In this document: in pieces, positions 6,547 to 15,121 of the stretch
Position numbering within the stretch: the stretch's first letter is position 1
Layout of the letters: the number at the start of each line of letters is the position of its first letter
From: Bacillota bacterium
GTDB taxonomy: Bacteria; Bacillota; Clostridia; Christensenellales; UMGS416
Assembly: GCA_023422005.1 (NCBI GenBank)
Contig: JAEZSC010000016.1
Location: forward strand, 1-49,704
Direction of reading: 5' to 3'
Length of the DNA: 49,704 bases
Notes under the pieces: model-generated
What the model saw: the letters and a program-made list of their open reading frames with translations, nothing else
The model's database searches: none
Told to the model about the DNA's origin: nothing
Position numbers and translations under genes: made by a program

Positions 6547-7899
6547 ATGAACGTGAAGCTGAACATCCATCCGCTGAAGAACCTTTGCGACCAAAATGGC
6601 ATTACCGACAAAGCGCTGCGCCGCGACCTGAGCCTGTTCATCTTCTCCGTCTCTCTGGGGACGGTTTTCTTTGCGATCTCCACCGGTACACCCTTTACGG
6701 GGTTGGCCGTGGCGCTGGGCGCCAACGATTTGTTCTACAGCCTGCTGTTCGCGATACCGATCTCCACCAGCGTGCTGCAGTTCTTCGCCTCATGGCTTAT
6801 GGAGCGCACGCGCCGCCGCAAGGCCATCTTCATCGTTTCGGGGCTGGTGCAGCGCGCGATGTGGATACCCGTGGCGCTGGTGCCGGTGTTCGTGCCCATG
6901 GACGACGGCCAACTGCGCCTGTGGGCGCTGATCGGTCTGCTGACGCTGTCGTCGCTGGCCGGTTCGTTCATGAATGTGACGTTCTTCTCCTGGCTGGCCG
7001 ACGTGGTACCGCTGGCAGTCCGAGGGCGCTATTTGGGCCTGCGCAGTTCTATTTCCACGGTGCTGGGCCTGGCCGCCGCCTTTGCCGCCAGCCTGATATT
7101 GGACGCCATCAGCGGCCTGACCGGTTATGTGATCGTTTTTGGTGCAGGCGCGCTGTTTGGCATTGCCGATATCGCGCTGTTCCTACGGATTCGAGACCCT
7201 GCTATGGCCCAGGCCGATCACCACGAGGGCTTCCTGCGCTCGCTGCGCACGGCCCTGAGGGATCGGGCCTTTCTGGTATACCTTCTGTTCTGGACGGCTT
7301 GGATCTTCACTTGGAACCTGTCAGGTTCGTTCTTTGCGAAATACTGCCTGGACCAGTTGAGCCTGAGCCTGACCGCGACGACTTTGGCCGGGCAGGTCGC
7401 CGCAAGCGTGATGACGTTTCTGGCCATACAGCGCTGGGGCCGCCTGCTGGACAGCCACGGCTACCGCTGGGTGCTGCTGCGCTGCGGGCTGGTGGGCTCC
7501 CTGACGCCGCTGGTGTGGCTGTTCGCAGCACCCGGGCAGTTTTGGCCGCTGCTGGTCTTTTCGCTGCTCAACGGCATGTTCGTGTGCGGCGTGGATGTGA
7601 CCAGCGTACAGATGCTGGTCACGGTGACTCCGCAGCGCAACCGCTCCATCTTCATCGCGCTGTACATGGTGCTGACCAGCGTGCTGGGCACATCTCTGGG
7701 TTATCTGTGCGGCGGCGCGCTGCTGGATTGGATGGGCGACCTGCGCTTCCCTCTGGCGGGATTGGTCATCGACCGCTACAAGGTGCTGTTCACCGGCGCG
7801 GGTTTTCTGCGGCTGGTGGTCATATTGGTTTTGTTGCCGCTGATGGCACGCGTCATAGGGACCCATGCCGGGAACGCCCCGGCAGGAAAGGATGGCTGA
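6547..7899 (+). CDS. MFS transporter
   Basis: This 450-residue protein has about twelve hydrophobic segments spread over its whole length. The basic loop between segments 2 and 3 ('MERTRRRKAIF') matches the major facilitator signature position. Such transporters move small solutes or drugs by proton coupling; the substrate cannot be told. The start ATG 6547 follows AGAGGGA. A +1 frame running over the whole gene is only a shadow. The gene ends 1 base before the start of pepF, so the two are co-transcribed. It lies downstream of the candidate structured RNA but has its own promoter. Confidence 0.85.
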   Translation: MNVKLNIHPLKNLCDQNGITDKALRRDLSLFIFSVSLGTVFFAISTGTPFTGLAVALGANDLFYSLLFAIPISTSVLQFFASWLMERTRRRKAIFIVSGLVQRAMWIPVALVPVFVPMDDGQLRLWALIGLLTLSSLAGSFMNVTFFSWLADVVPLAVRGRYLGLRSSISTVLGLAAAFAASLILDAISGLTGYVIVFGAGALFGIADIALFLRIRDPAMAQADHHEGFLRSLRTALRDRAFLVYLLFWTAWIFTWNLSGSFFAKYCLDQLSLSLTATTLAGQVAASVMTFLAIQRWGRLLDSHGYRWVLLRCGLVGSLTPLVWLFAAPGQFWPLLVFSLLNGMFVCGVDVTSVQMLVTVTPQRNRSIFIALYMVLTSVLGTSLGYLCGGALLDWMGDLRFPLAGLVIDRYKVLFTGAGFLRLVVILVLLPLMARVIGTHAGNAPAGKDG

Positions 7900-7900
7900 C

Positions 7901-9697
7901 ATGGCTGAAAAGAAGCTCCCGCTGCGGGAAGAGGTGAACCCACAATACAAATGGCGCATGGAGGATATGTTCCCCAGCAACGATGCCTGGGAGGCCGAAT
8001 ACGCCCAAGCTGGCGCGCTAATCCAGCGAGCCGAGAGCTTTGCAGGCAAATTGAGCGCCGGCGCCGGGACGCTGGCCGACGCGCTGGACGCCATGGCCGA
8101 AGCGTCACTTGCGGTGGAGCGGCTGTTCGTGTATGCCCGCATGCGCCGCGATGAGAACAACGCCAACACGCTTTATCAGGGCATGGCCGATCGCGCCGCC
8201 GCCATCAACGTGAAGCTGGAAAGCGCGCTGAGCTATCTGGACCCGGAGATCCTGGCTATGGACGAGGCCATGCTCCAGGGTTTCATACAGAGTGAACCGC
8301 GGCTGGCCGTCTACCGGCAGTTCCTGGACCGCCTGGCCCGCCGCCGCGCCCACACGCTGAGCCAGAGCGAGGAGCGCCTGCTGGCCATGGCCGGCGAGGT
8401 GCTGGAAAGCCCCCACAACATCTTCGTAATGCTCAACAACGCCGATATGAAATTCCCGACCGTGACCGGAGAAGACGATGAACCGGTGCAGCTGACCCAC
8501 GGGCGCTACATCCCGATGATGGAGAGCCGCAACCGCGACGTGCGCAAAGGGGCTTTTCAAGCCCTTTACGCGACGTATTTGGCATATCGCAACACATTGG
8601 CCACGACCTATGGCTCCAGCGTGAAGGGCGATGTGTTCGGCGCCCAGGCCCGCAACTTCCCCTCTTCATTGGCGGCCTCGCTGCACGGTGACGCTGTGCC
8701 CGTGGAGGTATATGACAACCTGATCGCCACAGTGCGCGCCAACCTTCCGCTGCTGCACCGCTATATGGCGCTGCGCAAGCGCGCGCTGGGCGTGGATGAG
8801 CTGCACATGTACGACCTCTACGTGCCAATCGTGGCCGAGGTGGACATGAAGATGACCTATGCGCAGGCCTGTGACATGCTGCGCGAGGGTCTTTCGCCGC
8901 TGGGCCCGGATTACATCGCTGCCATGAGCGAAGGCTTAAACACCGGTTGGGTGGATGTGCTGGAGAACGAAGGCAAGTCTTCCGGCGCCTATTCCTGGGG
9001 CGTGTGGGGCACCCACCCCTATGTGCTGATGAACTGGAACGACACGCTGGACAACGCCTACACGCTGGCCCACGAGCTGGGCCACGCCATGCACAGCTAC
9101 CTGTCCGACCGGCTGCCCTATATGCAGGCCCAGTACCCAATCCTGCTGGCTGAGGTCGCGTCCACGTTCAACGAGTGCCTGTTCCTGGACTATATGCTCA
9201 AGCGCACCCAGGACAAGGACAACCGCCTGTACCTGCTGAACCATTTCCTGGAGCAAGTGCGCACCACGGTGATACGGCAGGTCATGTTTGCCGAGTTTGA
9301 GAAGATCACCCATGAGATGGCCGAGCGGGGCGAGGCGTTGACCGGCGAGAGCTTAAGCGCAGTCTACCGCCAGCTCAACGCCGATTATTACGGCCAGGAC
9401 ATGGTGCTGGACAGCGAGATCGACATGGAATGGGCGCGGATCCCCCATTTCTACGGCGCGTTCTATGTCTACAAATACGCCACCGGCTTCGCCAGCGCCG
9501 TGGCACTGGCAGACGGCGTGCTGACCGGTGGCGAGCCGGCTCGCCAGCGGTATTTGAAGTTCCTGGGCTCCGGCGGTACCGATTATCCGCTGAACCTGCT
9601 GCGTGAGGCCGGCGTGGACCTGTTGAAGCCCGACGCTGTGGAGGCGTGCTTTGCGCGGTTCGCCGCGATGCTGGAGGAGATGGAAGCGCTTCTTTGA
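7901..9697 (+). CDS. pepF: oligoendopeptidase F (M3 family)
   Basis: This cytoplasmic zinc peptidase of about 598 residues cleaves short peptides. The catalytic motif HELGH is at about residues 391-395 ('LAHELGHAMHSYL'), with the third zinc ligand in 'LAEVASTFNE' about 24 residues later. The N-terminal helical region begins 'LREEVNPQYKWRMEDMFPS', typical of PepF. Start chosen at ATG 7901, because GAAAGGA is 8 bases upstream; ATG 7892 is also in frame and would overlap the MFS stop. Length is normal for the family. Confidence 0.95.
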   Translation: MAEKKLPLREEVNPQYKWRMEDMFPSNDAWEAEYAQAGALIQRAESFAGKLSAGAGTLADALDAMAEASLAVERLFVYARMRRDENNANTLYQGMADRAAAINVKLESALSYLDPEILAMDEAMLQGFIQSEPRLAVYRQFLDRLARRRAHTLSQSEERLLAMAGEVLESPHNIFVMLNNADMKFPTVTGEDDEPVQLTHGRYIPMMESRNRDVRKGAFQALYATYLAYRNTLATTYGSSVKGDVFGAQARNFPSSLAASLHGDAVPVEVYDNLIATVRANLPLLHRYMALRKRALGVDELHMYDLYVPIVAEVDMKMTYAQACDMLREGLSPLGPDYIAAMSEGLNTGWVDVLENEGKSSGAYSWGVWGTHPYVLMNWNDTLDNAYTLAHELGHAMHSYLSDRLPYMQAQYPILLAEVASTFNECLFLDYMLKRTQDKDNRLYLLNHFLEQVRTTVIRQVMFAEFEKITHEMAERGEALTGESLSAVYRQLNADYYGQDMVLDSEIDMEWARIPHFYGAFYVYKYATGFASAVALADGVLTGGEPARQRYLKFLGSGGTDYPLNLLREAGVDLLKPDAVEACFARFAAMLEEMEALL

Positions 9698-9717
9698 GCG
9701 CGGACTGGGAGGAAACG

Positions 9718-10521
9718 ATGAAACTGGCCTTTTCCACCATCGGCTGCCCGGAATGGAGCTGGGAGGATATCGTGAGCGCCGCCGCGGACCTAGGCTATGA
9801 CGGCGTGGAAGTGCGCGGCGTTAAAAACGAGTTGAGTGCCCCGCGCATCCCACAGTTTTCGGCTGAAAAGCTGCCCGGCACCCGCGTACAGCTGCAGCGG
9901 CTGAACCTGTCGATCCCCTGCCTCACCAGCGGTTGCGTGCTGGGCGACGCCGCCGGGCACGGCTCGGCCCTGGCCGAAGCCCGCGCCTACATCGATTGCG
10001 CCGCGGCGCTGGGCGCGCAGTTCATCCGCGTGATGGCCGAGAGCACCGCGCAGCCCTCCACTGCCGTGGATGAGGCGCTGGTGGCCGGCGGGCTTGCCAC
10101 CCTGGCTCCCTATGCGGCGGCCAGAGGGGTTCAGGTGCTGCTGGAGACCAACGGTATATATGCCGACAGCGCGCGGCTGGCTGCGCTGATGCAGCGGGTG
10201 GACGCTCCGGGCCTGGGCGTGCTCTGGGACATTCACCACCCGTTCCGCTTCTTCGGCGAGGCGCCGGCGCTCACTGTTGAGCGCCTGGGAAGCTGGATAC
10301 GCTATGTCCATGTGAAGGACTCCCTGCTGGAGGACGGCAAGCTGCACTACCGAATGCTGGGCCAGGGTGACCTGCCGGTGCGTGCCTGCGTGGCGGCACT
10401 GCGTGACATCGGCTACAACGGGTGGTATACTCTGGAGTGGGTGCGCCGCTGGGACATGACACTGGAGGAGCCCGGCATCGCCTTTGCCCATTTTGTGGGC
10501 ACCATGAAGGGTATTAATTAA
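9718..10521 (+). CDS. sugar phosphate isomerase/epimerase family TIM barrel
   Basis: The 267-residue protein matches the xylose-isomerase-like TIM barrel family. It shows 'DIVSAAADLGYDGVEVRG' near the start, a metal-site Glu in 'VLLETNG', 'LWDIHHPFRF' and 'YVHVKDSLLEDGKLHYRMLGQG' with the typical His/Asp pair, and a late Glu in 'YTLEW'. Enzymes of this group isomerise or epimerise sugars, inositols or hydroxypyruvate; the substrate is unknown. Start at ATG 9718 is supported by GGGAGGAAACG. It follows pepF by 20 bases and is likely in the same transcript. Confidence 0.85.
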   Translation: MKLAFSTIGCPEWSWEDIVSAAADLGYDGVEVRGVKNELSAPRIPQFSAEKLPGTRVQLQRLNLSIPCLTSGCVLGDAAGHGSALAEARAYIDCAAALGAQFIRVMAESTAQPSTAVDEALVAGGLATLAPYAAARGVQVLLETNGIYADSARLAALMQRVDAPGLGVLWDIHHPFRFFGEAPALTVERLGSWIRYVHVKDSLLEDGKLHYRMLGQGDLPVRACVAALRDIGYNGWYTLEWVRRWDMTLEEPGIAFAHFVGTMKGIN

Positions 10522-10547
10522 TCTTACGTTTCACTGGAGGGTTACCC

Positions 10548-11012
10548 ATGAACAAAGGACGCATTGTGGCCATCGTGGCCGTGACACTGTTTGTCGCGCT
10601 GCTGATCTTTACCAGCTGCAGCGGCACCCAGACCATGCTCTCCGGCCGTTGGAGCATGACCGGCATCGGCGATGAGGCTGGCCAAAATCCCCAGCAATAC
10701 CCGCTGCCCGTGGTCGTGGACATCTACCCCGACGGCCGTGTGGACATGTTGGATTCCTTCTTCGGCACCTACACCCGCGATCGTGACACCTACACCTTCG
10801 TAAGCGAGGATGGCAAGTTCAAGTCCACCGGCAGCTTCAAGCTGGAATATCCCAACCTGACGATCTACCCGGACGATACGCCGGCGAGCTACATCTTCGA
10901 AAAGAAGATGGATCTGAAGGATCTGGAGAAATACCTGGCCTCCAAGGCCGCCGCTACGCCGACACCGGCAGCGCCGGCCGCCACGGCTACTCCTGCCCCT
11001 TCCGCTTCCTGA
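10548..11012 (+). CDS. putative lipoprotein with beta-rich domain and Ala/Pro/Thr tail
   Basis: This 154-residue protein starts with a signal peptide ending in 'LLIFTSC', making Cys24 a plausible lipid-attachment site. The lipobox is not ideal, having F at -3. The middle (about 30-120) looks like a small beta-barrel of the lipocalin-like or DUF-type 'SGRWSMTGIGDE...YTFVSEDGKF' kind. The last 25 residues are Ala/Thr/Pro-rich low complexity. It would be anchored to the outer face of the membrane. No known function; it is the last gene of the run beginning at the MFS transporter. Confidence 0.7.
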   Translation: MNKGRIVAIVAVTLFVALLIFTSCSGTQTMLSGRWSMTGIGDEAGQNPQQYPLPVVVDIYPDGRVDMLDSFFGTYTRDRDTYTFVSEDGKFKSTGSFKLEYPNLTIYPDDTPASYIFEKKMDLKDLEKYLASKAAATPTPAAPAATATPAPSAS

Positions 11013-11043
11013 TAAATCAACCTAACGGTACATATCATAACGT

Positions 11044-11068
11044 TGCCCGCCATCCGGCGGGCATTTTT
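11044..11068 (+). terminator. intrinsic terminator after the lipoprotein gene
   Basis: A perfect 8-base GC-rich stem (TGCCCGCC / GGCGGGCA) with a 4-base loop is followed by five T, 31 bases after the stop. Confidence 0.92.
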
Positions 11069-11069
11069 C

Positions 11070-11100
11070 TTGATAGCGGTTTTTATATATCTTGTATAAC
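11070..11100 (+). promoter_or_regulatory. possible promoter of the DegV gene
   Basis: TTGATA and TATAAC lie 19 bases apart just after the preceding terminator. The spacing is longer than ideal, so this is a weak call. Confidence 0.35.
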
Positions 11101-11163
11101 GTCCGCTTCTAATGTACGATGGTTATGTCATCATTCATCCATTTTCGACCAAAGGAGACGACC

Positions 11164-12045
11164 ATGCCGCAAAATAGCTATGTTCTGACCACCGATTCCA
11201 ACAGCGAACTGCCGCTTTCGCTGGCCAAAGCTTATGAAGTTCCCTTCGTGCCTATGAACTATCTGCTGGACGACAAGGAATACTTCTACGATCTTGGTGA
11301 AAACACCGACTTCAAATGGTTCTTCAACAACGTGCGCGCCGGCCACCTGCCCACGACGTCGGCCTATTCGCCGCTATATTATGTGGAGTACTTCCGACCC
11401 TTCCTGGAAGCCGGGCAGGATGTGCTGCACGTGAGCTTTTCCTCGGGCATGTCCGCGACCTTCAGCTACATACAGGAGGCCGTGGAAGAGCTCAAAACCC
11501 TGTACCCTGACCGGCGCGTGGCGGCCGTGGACACCTTGAGCATTTCCGGCGGGGCGGCGCTGCTGGTGTACGGGGCGATCAAGCGCCGTGCCGAGGGCCA
11601 AAGCCTGGACGATGTGGCCGACTGGGTTCGTCACAACGCGCTGCGCGCCCATCACTGGTTCACGGTGAACGACCTGAACCACCTGCGCCGCGGCGGGCGG
11701 TTGAGCGCCGCGACGGCCATTGTGGGCTCGGTGCTCAACATCAAGCCCATATTGGTAGTCAACCGCGAAGGCAAGGTGGTTGCACACGACAAGGTAACCG
11801 GCCGCCGCAAGGCCATCCGTTATCTGGCGGAGCGCGCCGGCGAACTGGCGGAGGATCCTCAGAACAACGCCTGCATCATCATGCACGCCGACAGCCTGGC
11901 GGACGCTGATGATTTGAAGGCACAGGTGCTGGCCGCCGCGCCCTTTGCCGAGTGCTTTGTGCAGTTCGTGGGGCCGGTCATCGGCACCCACGCCGGTCCG
12001 GATGTGCTGGCCGTGTGCTTCCTGGGCAAGGAGCGGACGGTCTGA
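11164..12045 (+). CDS. DegV family fatty-acid-binding protein
   Basis: The 293-residue protein begins 'YVLTTDSNSELPLSLAKAY', the usual DegV opening. It has the lipid headgroup Thr/Ser in 'LPTTSAYSP' and 'VSFSSGMSATFSYIQEA', and ends with 'FVQFVGPVIGTHAGPDVLAV'. DegV (FakB-like) proteins hold a fatty acid for the FakA kinase in phospholipid synthesis; no fakA gene is nearby. Start was moved to ATG 11164, where AAAGGAG sits 5-6 bases upstream; an earlier in-frame ATG lacks a ribosome site. It is monocistronic. Confidence 0.9.
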   Translation: MPQNSYVLTTDSNSELPLSLAKAYEVPFVPMNYLLDDKEYFYDLGENTDFKWFFNNVRAGHLPTTSAYSPLYYVEYFRPFLEAGQDVLHVSFSSGMSATFSYIQEAVEELKTLYPDRRVAAVDTLSISGGAALLVYGAIKRRAEGQSLDDVADWVRHNALRAHHWFTVNDLNHLRRGGRLSAATAIVGSVLNIKPILVVNREGKVVAHDKVTGRRKAIRYLAERAGELAEDPQNNACIIMHADSLADADDLKAQVLAAAPFAECFVQFVGPVIGTHAGPDVLAVCFLGKERTV

Positions 12046-12064
12046 ACGAGAACATTTTGAACAG

Positions 12065-12092
12065 GAAGCGGCAGGGTCTCCCCTGCCGCTTC
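12065..12092 (+). terminator. hairpin after degV
   Basis: A perfect 12-base inverted repeat with a TCTC loop lies 20 bases after the stop. No T-tract follows, so it may stabilise the 3' end rather than terminate alone. Confidence 0.6.
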
Positions 12093-12175
12093 GAGCATGT
12101 CGCACCTCTTTTATGTTCACAGCCAAGCTGTTTGCGGCCAATCCAAAGCCGACTAAAATACTTTTTCTCTGCTCA

Positions 12176-12571
12176 TCAGCCGTTGCCGTCACTGATCAGC
12201 CACGTTTTGGCCTCTTTAGGGTCACTGCGGAAGGCCAACGGAAGGTCGGGGGCTGCGGCACGCAGTGCTTTCTCCAAGCGCCGGCAGTCCCGCTGGGAGC
12301 ACCCTACCACGGCCAGCCGGAGCAGTTGGGGCCGCAATGCCCGCGCCTGCGCGGCGAAGCGGGCCACGATGGCGTCGCTCAGCGCGGTCTCATTGAAATC
12401 CACCCACATTGGAAAACGGCGGGCGGGCCGCTCCTGCAGGAAGGCCTCTTCGGCGTCCATCAGCGCCAGCAGCCGCGCCTCGTCGGCGAAGTGACTGCCA
12501 TATTTGAGCGCGTGAAGCTCTCCGCCCTTGTAGTAATAAGGAAAGGTGGAGCCGCCTGGTGATTTCGCCAT
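12176..12571 (-). CDS. conserved hypothetical protein (131 aa)
   Basis: I do not recognise a named family. The protein opens with 'SPGGSTFPYYYKGGELHALKYG', continues with 'PMWVDFNETALSDAIVARF' and a hydrophobic strand followed by 'VVGCSQRDCRRLEKAL', and ends 'DPKEAKTWLISD'. The alternation of strands and helices would suit a small alpha/beta fold, perhaps STAS-like, but this is a guess. A good ribosome site (GGAGG) lies 7 bases before the start. It follows the PPOX-like gene behind a terminator, so it is probably a separate transcript or read-through. Confidence 0.65.
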   Translation of the reverse strand: MAKSPGGSTFPYYYKGGELHALKYGSHFADEARLLALMDAEEAFLQERPARRFPMWVDFNETALSDAIVARFAAQARALRPQLLRLAVVGCSQRDCRRLEKALRAAAPDLPLAFRSDPKEAKTWLISDGNG

Positions 12572-12591
12572 CTGGAAACCTCCATACTAAA

Positions 12592-12623
12592 GAGCAACCC
12601 GCGCCGGTTGGCGCGGGCTGCTC
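12592..12623 (-). terminator. intrinsic terminator after the PPOX-like gene
   Basis: A 14-base GC-rich stem with one mismatch and a 4-base loop lies 8 bases after the gene's stop. On the minus strand it is followed by TTTAGT. Confidence 0.8.
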
Positions 12624-12630
12624 AGAGATG

Positions 12631-13029
12631 CTAGAAACGGACCGTGCGGAACTCACCTTGGAAGCTGCAGAATTCCGCCTCTCCCTCCTTCAAATATAAC
12701 AAGCCCAGCGTCCAGCCGCTTTGCTCGTTGTACATGCGGCGCAGGCCGGGCATTACCTCAAAGGCCCTGGCCTGCACGTCGGCGGAATCATCCATCACGG
12801 CGACGCCGCGCAACCGCAGCCACTGCCCGTTGGCATTGGTCGTGCTGATTTCCACATTCGGGTTGGCCTTTAGCTGGCTCCACGCGGCCTTATGGGTGCC
12901 GATGCCGAAGTACAGCCGCCCCTGGTGGAGGAAGGCCAGCCCAAAGGGTCTTACCCGGGGCTTGTCGCCTTCCACCGTGGCGAAGTAAAATGTGCCGCAC
13001 TCCAGCAGAAAATCCAGTATTTCCTGCAT
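12631..13029 (-). CDS. pyridoxamine 5'-phosphate oxidase-like flavin protein
   Basis: The 132-residue protein has the split-barrel flavin-binding fold. It begins 'EILDFLLECGTFYFATVEGDKPRVRPFG', with 'GRLYFGIGTHKAAWSQLKANPNVEIS' after it. Members bind FMN, F420 or haem and reduce varied substrates; true PdxH activity is unlikely at this length. Start chosen at ATG 13029, where GGAGAAG is 6-7 bases upstream. It follows kdgK by 19 bases and likely shares its transcript, although no link to ketogluconate metabolism is evident. Confidence 0.82.
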   Translation of the reverse strand: MQEILDFLLECGTFYFATVEGDKPRVRPFGLAFLHQGRLYFGIGTHKAAWSQLKANPNVEISTTNANGQWLRLRGVAVMDDSADVQARAFEVMPGLRRMYNEQSGWTLGLLYLKEGEAEFCSFQGEFRTVRF

Positions 13030-13048
13030 ATTTCTTCTCCCCGCCGGC

Positions 13049-14071
13049 CTAGCGCTGCACGCGGCCGGAAGCGTCGCCACCCAGCAGCGTCTTGACTTCT
13101 TTGGCGCTGACCATGTTGAAGTCGCCTTCCACGGTCTGCTTGAGCGCCGAAGCCGCCACGGCGAATTCCAGCGAGCCCTGTGGACCCATGCCGCTCAGGA
13201 AACCGTAGATCAGCCCCGCGCCAAAGGAATCGCCGCCGCCCACGCGGTCCACGATGTGGATGTCATAATGGCGGGATTTGTAGAACGACGAGCCGTCATA
13301 GAGCAGACCGGACCAGCCGTTGTCCGAAGCCGAGCGGCTCTCGCGCAGCGTGAAGGCCACATATTTGACGCCGAAACGCGCCGCCAGCTGCTCAGCCACG
13401 CTGCGGTAGCCGAACTCGGAGATCTGGCCGCCGGTGATGTCCGTGCCCTCGGCGTGGATGCCGAACACGTCGGCGGCGTCCTCCTCGTTGGCGATCAGCA
13501 CGTCCACATACTTCATGAGCTCGCCCATTACCTGGCCGGCCTTCTCGCGGCTCCACAGCTTCTTGCGGTAGTTGACGTCACAGCTGACCATGATGCCCAT
13601 GGACTTGGCGGTCTCGCAGGCCTCGCGGCAGATGTTGGCCACATTGTCGCCCAGCGCCGGCGTGATGCCGGTGAAGTGGAACCAATTGGCGCCTTCCAGT
13701 ATCTTGGGCCAGTTGAAGTCCGATGCCTTGGCCTGGGCGATGGCGCTGCCGGCCCGGTCATAGATGACGTTGCTGGGCCGCATGGAGGCGCCCTTCTCGC
13801 AGTAGAAGATACCCAGTCGGTCCCCGCCGCGGGCGACGGCGCTCACATCCACGCCGTATTTGCGGATCTCGTTGCGGCAGGCGTCACCCACGGGGTTGTC
13901 GGGCAGCTTGGTCACATAGTGGCTCTTGAGGCCATAGTTGGCCAGCGATACGGCCACATTGGCCTCGGCCCCGCCAAAGATGATCTCAAATTGGCGCGCC
14001 TGCACGATGCGCTCGTACCCCGGCGGCGAAAGACGGAGCATGACCTCTCCAAAACAAACGACCTTGGACAT
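13049..14071 (-). CDS. kdgK: 2-dehydro-3-deoxygluconokinase (PfkB family)
   Basis: This 340-residue ribokinase-type enzyme phosphorylates 2-keto-3-deoxygluconate to KDPG. The start 'VVCFGEVMLRLSPPGYERI' and 'FGGAEANVAVSLANYG' are typical. The ATP and catalytic-base motif is 'DRVGGGDSFGAGLIYGF', with the catalytic Asp in GGDSFGAG. It is next to KDPG aldolase (23 bases), so the two carry out the last steps of uronate or Entner-Doudoroff breakdown to pyruvate and glyceraldehyde-3-phosphate. The start at 14071 has GGAGGGG upstream. Confidence 0.92.
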   Translation of the reverse strand: MSKVVCFGEVMLRLSPPGYERIVQARQFEIIFGGAEANVAVSLANYGLKSHYVTKLPDNPVGDACRNEIRKYGVDVSAVARGGDRLGIFYCEKGASMRPSNVIYDRAGSAIAQAKASDFNWPKILEGANWFHFTGITPALGDNVANICREACETAKSMGIMVSCDVNYRKKLWSREKAGQVMGELMKYVDVLIANEEDAADVFGIHAEGTDITGGQISEFGYRSVAEQLAARFGVKYVAFTLRESRSASDNGWSGLLYDGSSFYKSRHYDIHIVDRVGGGDSFGAGLIYGFLSGMGPQGSLEFAVAASALKQTVEGDFNMVSAKEVKTLLGGDASGRVQR

Positions 14072-14094
14072 GGTTCCCCTCCTGTGTTCTATGT

Positions 14095-14739
14095 TTACTT
14101 GGCTCTGGCGGCTTCGATGGCGCGAATGTAGGCTCTGGCGGTCTCGGTGATCTGGGCATAGTCGCCGGTCTTGGCGCCGCGGGTCAGCTCGCTGCCCGCG
14201 CCTAGCGCCACCGCGCCGGCCTTGATCCATTCGGCGGCGTTCTCCGCCGATACACCGCCGGTGGGCATCAGCTTGGCCTGCGGCAAAGGCCCCAGGAAGC
14301 TCTTGAGGATGCTGGGCCCGAACAGGTTGGCCGGGAACACCTTGAGGATGTCCGCACCGGCCTCCATGGCCTGCACCGCTTCCTTGGGCGTCATGACGCC
14401 GGGCATGCATGCCACGCGGTAGCGGTTGCACAGGCGCACCGTTGCCTCGTCAAAATAGGGGCTGATGATGTACTGCGCGCCGGACAGTATGGCGATGCGC
14501 GCCGTTTCCGGGTCCAGCACGGTGCCCGCGCCCAGAATCAGTTCCCCCTTGGAATACTCTTTCGCCAGGTCCTCTATTGCCTTGTGGGCGCCGGGCACCG
14601 TGAAGGTGATCTCCAGCGCGGCCACGCCACCCTCCAGGCACGCGGCAGCCACGCGCTTGGCCTGCTCGGCGTTCTCCGTGCGCACCACAGCCACAAGGCC
14701 GGCTTTCTGGATTTTGCTCAGCACCAGTTCCTTGTCCAT
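14095..14739 (-). CDS. eda: KDPG/KHG aldolase
   Basis: This 214-residue class I aldolase splits 2-keto-3-deoxy-6-phosphogluconate. The Schiff-base lysine is in 'GADILKVFPANLFGP', and the proton-transfer Glu is in 'ALEITFTVPGA'. 'PGVMTPKEAVQAMEAGAD' and 'PTGGVSAENAAEW' complete the family pattern. It is the first gene of the eda-kdgK(-PPOX) unit, with a ribosome site AAGGAGG. No uronate isomerase or dehydratase is in the window. Confidence 0.95.
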   Translation of the reverse strand: MDKELVLSKIQKAGLVAVVRTENAEQAKRVAAACLEGGVAALEITFTVPGAHKAIEDLAKEYSKGELILGAGTVLDPETARIAILSGAQYIISPYFDEATVRLCNRYRVACMPGVMTPKEAVQAMEAGADILKVFPANLFGPSILKSFLGPLPQAKLMPTGGVSAENAAEWIKAGAVALGAGSELTRGAKTGDYAQITETARAYIRAIEAARAK

Positions 14740-14779
14740 GTCTATTCCTCCTTCGGGTTGCTTTGGTTAACTATGGAAT

Positions 14780-14808
14780 ATTTTACCCGCTTGCTATGTG
14801 CTTTACAA
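14780..14808 (-). promoter_or_regulatory. promoter of eda-kdgK
   Basis: On the minus strand -35 TTGTAA and -10 TAAAAT are separated by 17 bases, about 40 bases before eda. Confidence 0.62.
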
Positions 14809-14863
14809 TCGCCCTTATGTCTATCCAGGTGTTTTGTATGATAGGTTCTGCTATACTACCTAG

Positions 14864-14898
14864 AAAGTCGAGGAAATTCACATATTTCCTCGACTTTT
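14864..14898. terminator. bidirectional terminator-like hairpin
   Basis: A perfect 14-base inverted repeat (left arm 14864-14877) with a 6-base loop is followed by a T-run on the plus strand. It lies upstream of the eda promoter in a gene-free stretch, so it may end an unannotated transcript. Confidence 0.7.
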
Positions 14899-14917
14899 CA
14901 TGGCGTACACTTGATCT

Positions 14918-15095
14918 ATGTGCAAGGATTTTTTACATTCTGCTTCAAAATCCTTGCACATGGCTGTCGGTATTAGGCACCGCAGAACCCCGGTTGCATG
15001 GGCGAGCAGCGGCTGGAAGCCGCGGCCAGCCTTCAAAATGCTCATCCACCCCTCAAGATACGCTTTTTCTTGTACTTGTCGATGGTTTAGAGGGG
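14918..15095. other. gene-free structured stretch upstream of the methyltransferase
   Basis: The 436 bases between eda and the rRNA methyltransferase hold no gene with a ribosome site. Apart from the eda promoter and the hairpin at 14864, there is a perfect 15-base inverted repeat (14918-14932/14947-14961), a nested stem (GAGCA 15004-15008 with TGCTC 15039-15043, enclosing GGCTGG 15011-15016 with CCAGCC 15026-15031) and CCCCTC (15049-15054) able to pair with GAGGGG (15090-15095). It may be an RNA or an interspersed repeat. Confidence 0.4.
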
Positions 15096-15121
15096 CTGAT
15101 TCGCATTTTGATACGGGCTTG

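Noticed and set aside
6522..7937. A 471-codon frame over the MFS gene in another frame
   Set aside because: Its protein is Arg/Ala/Gly-rich without membrane segments, while the overlapping frame is a clear transporter.
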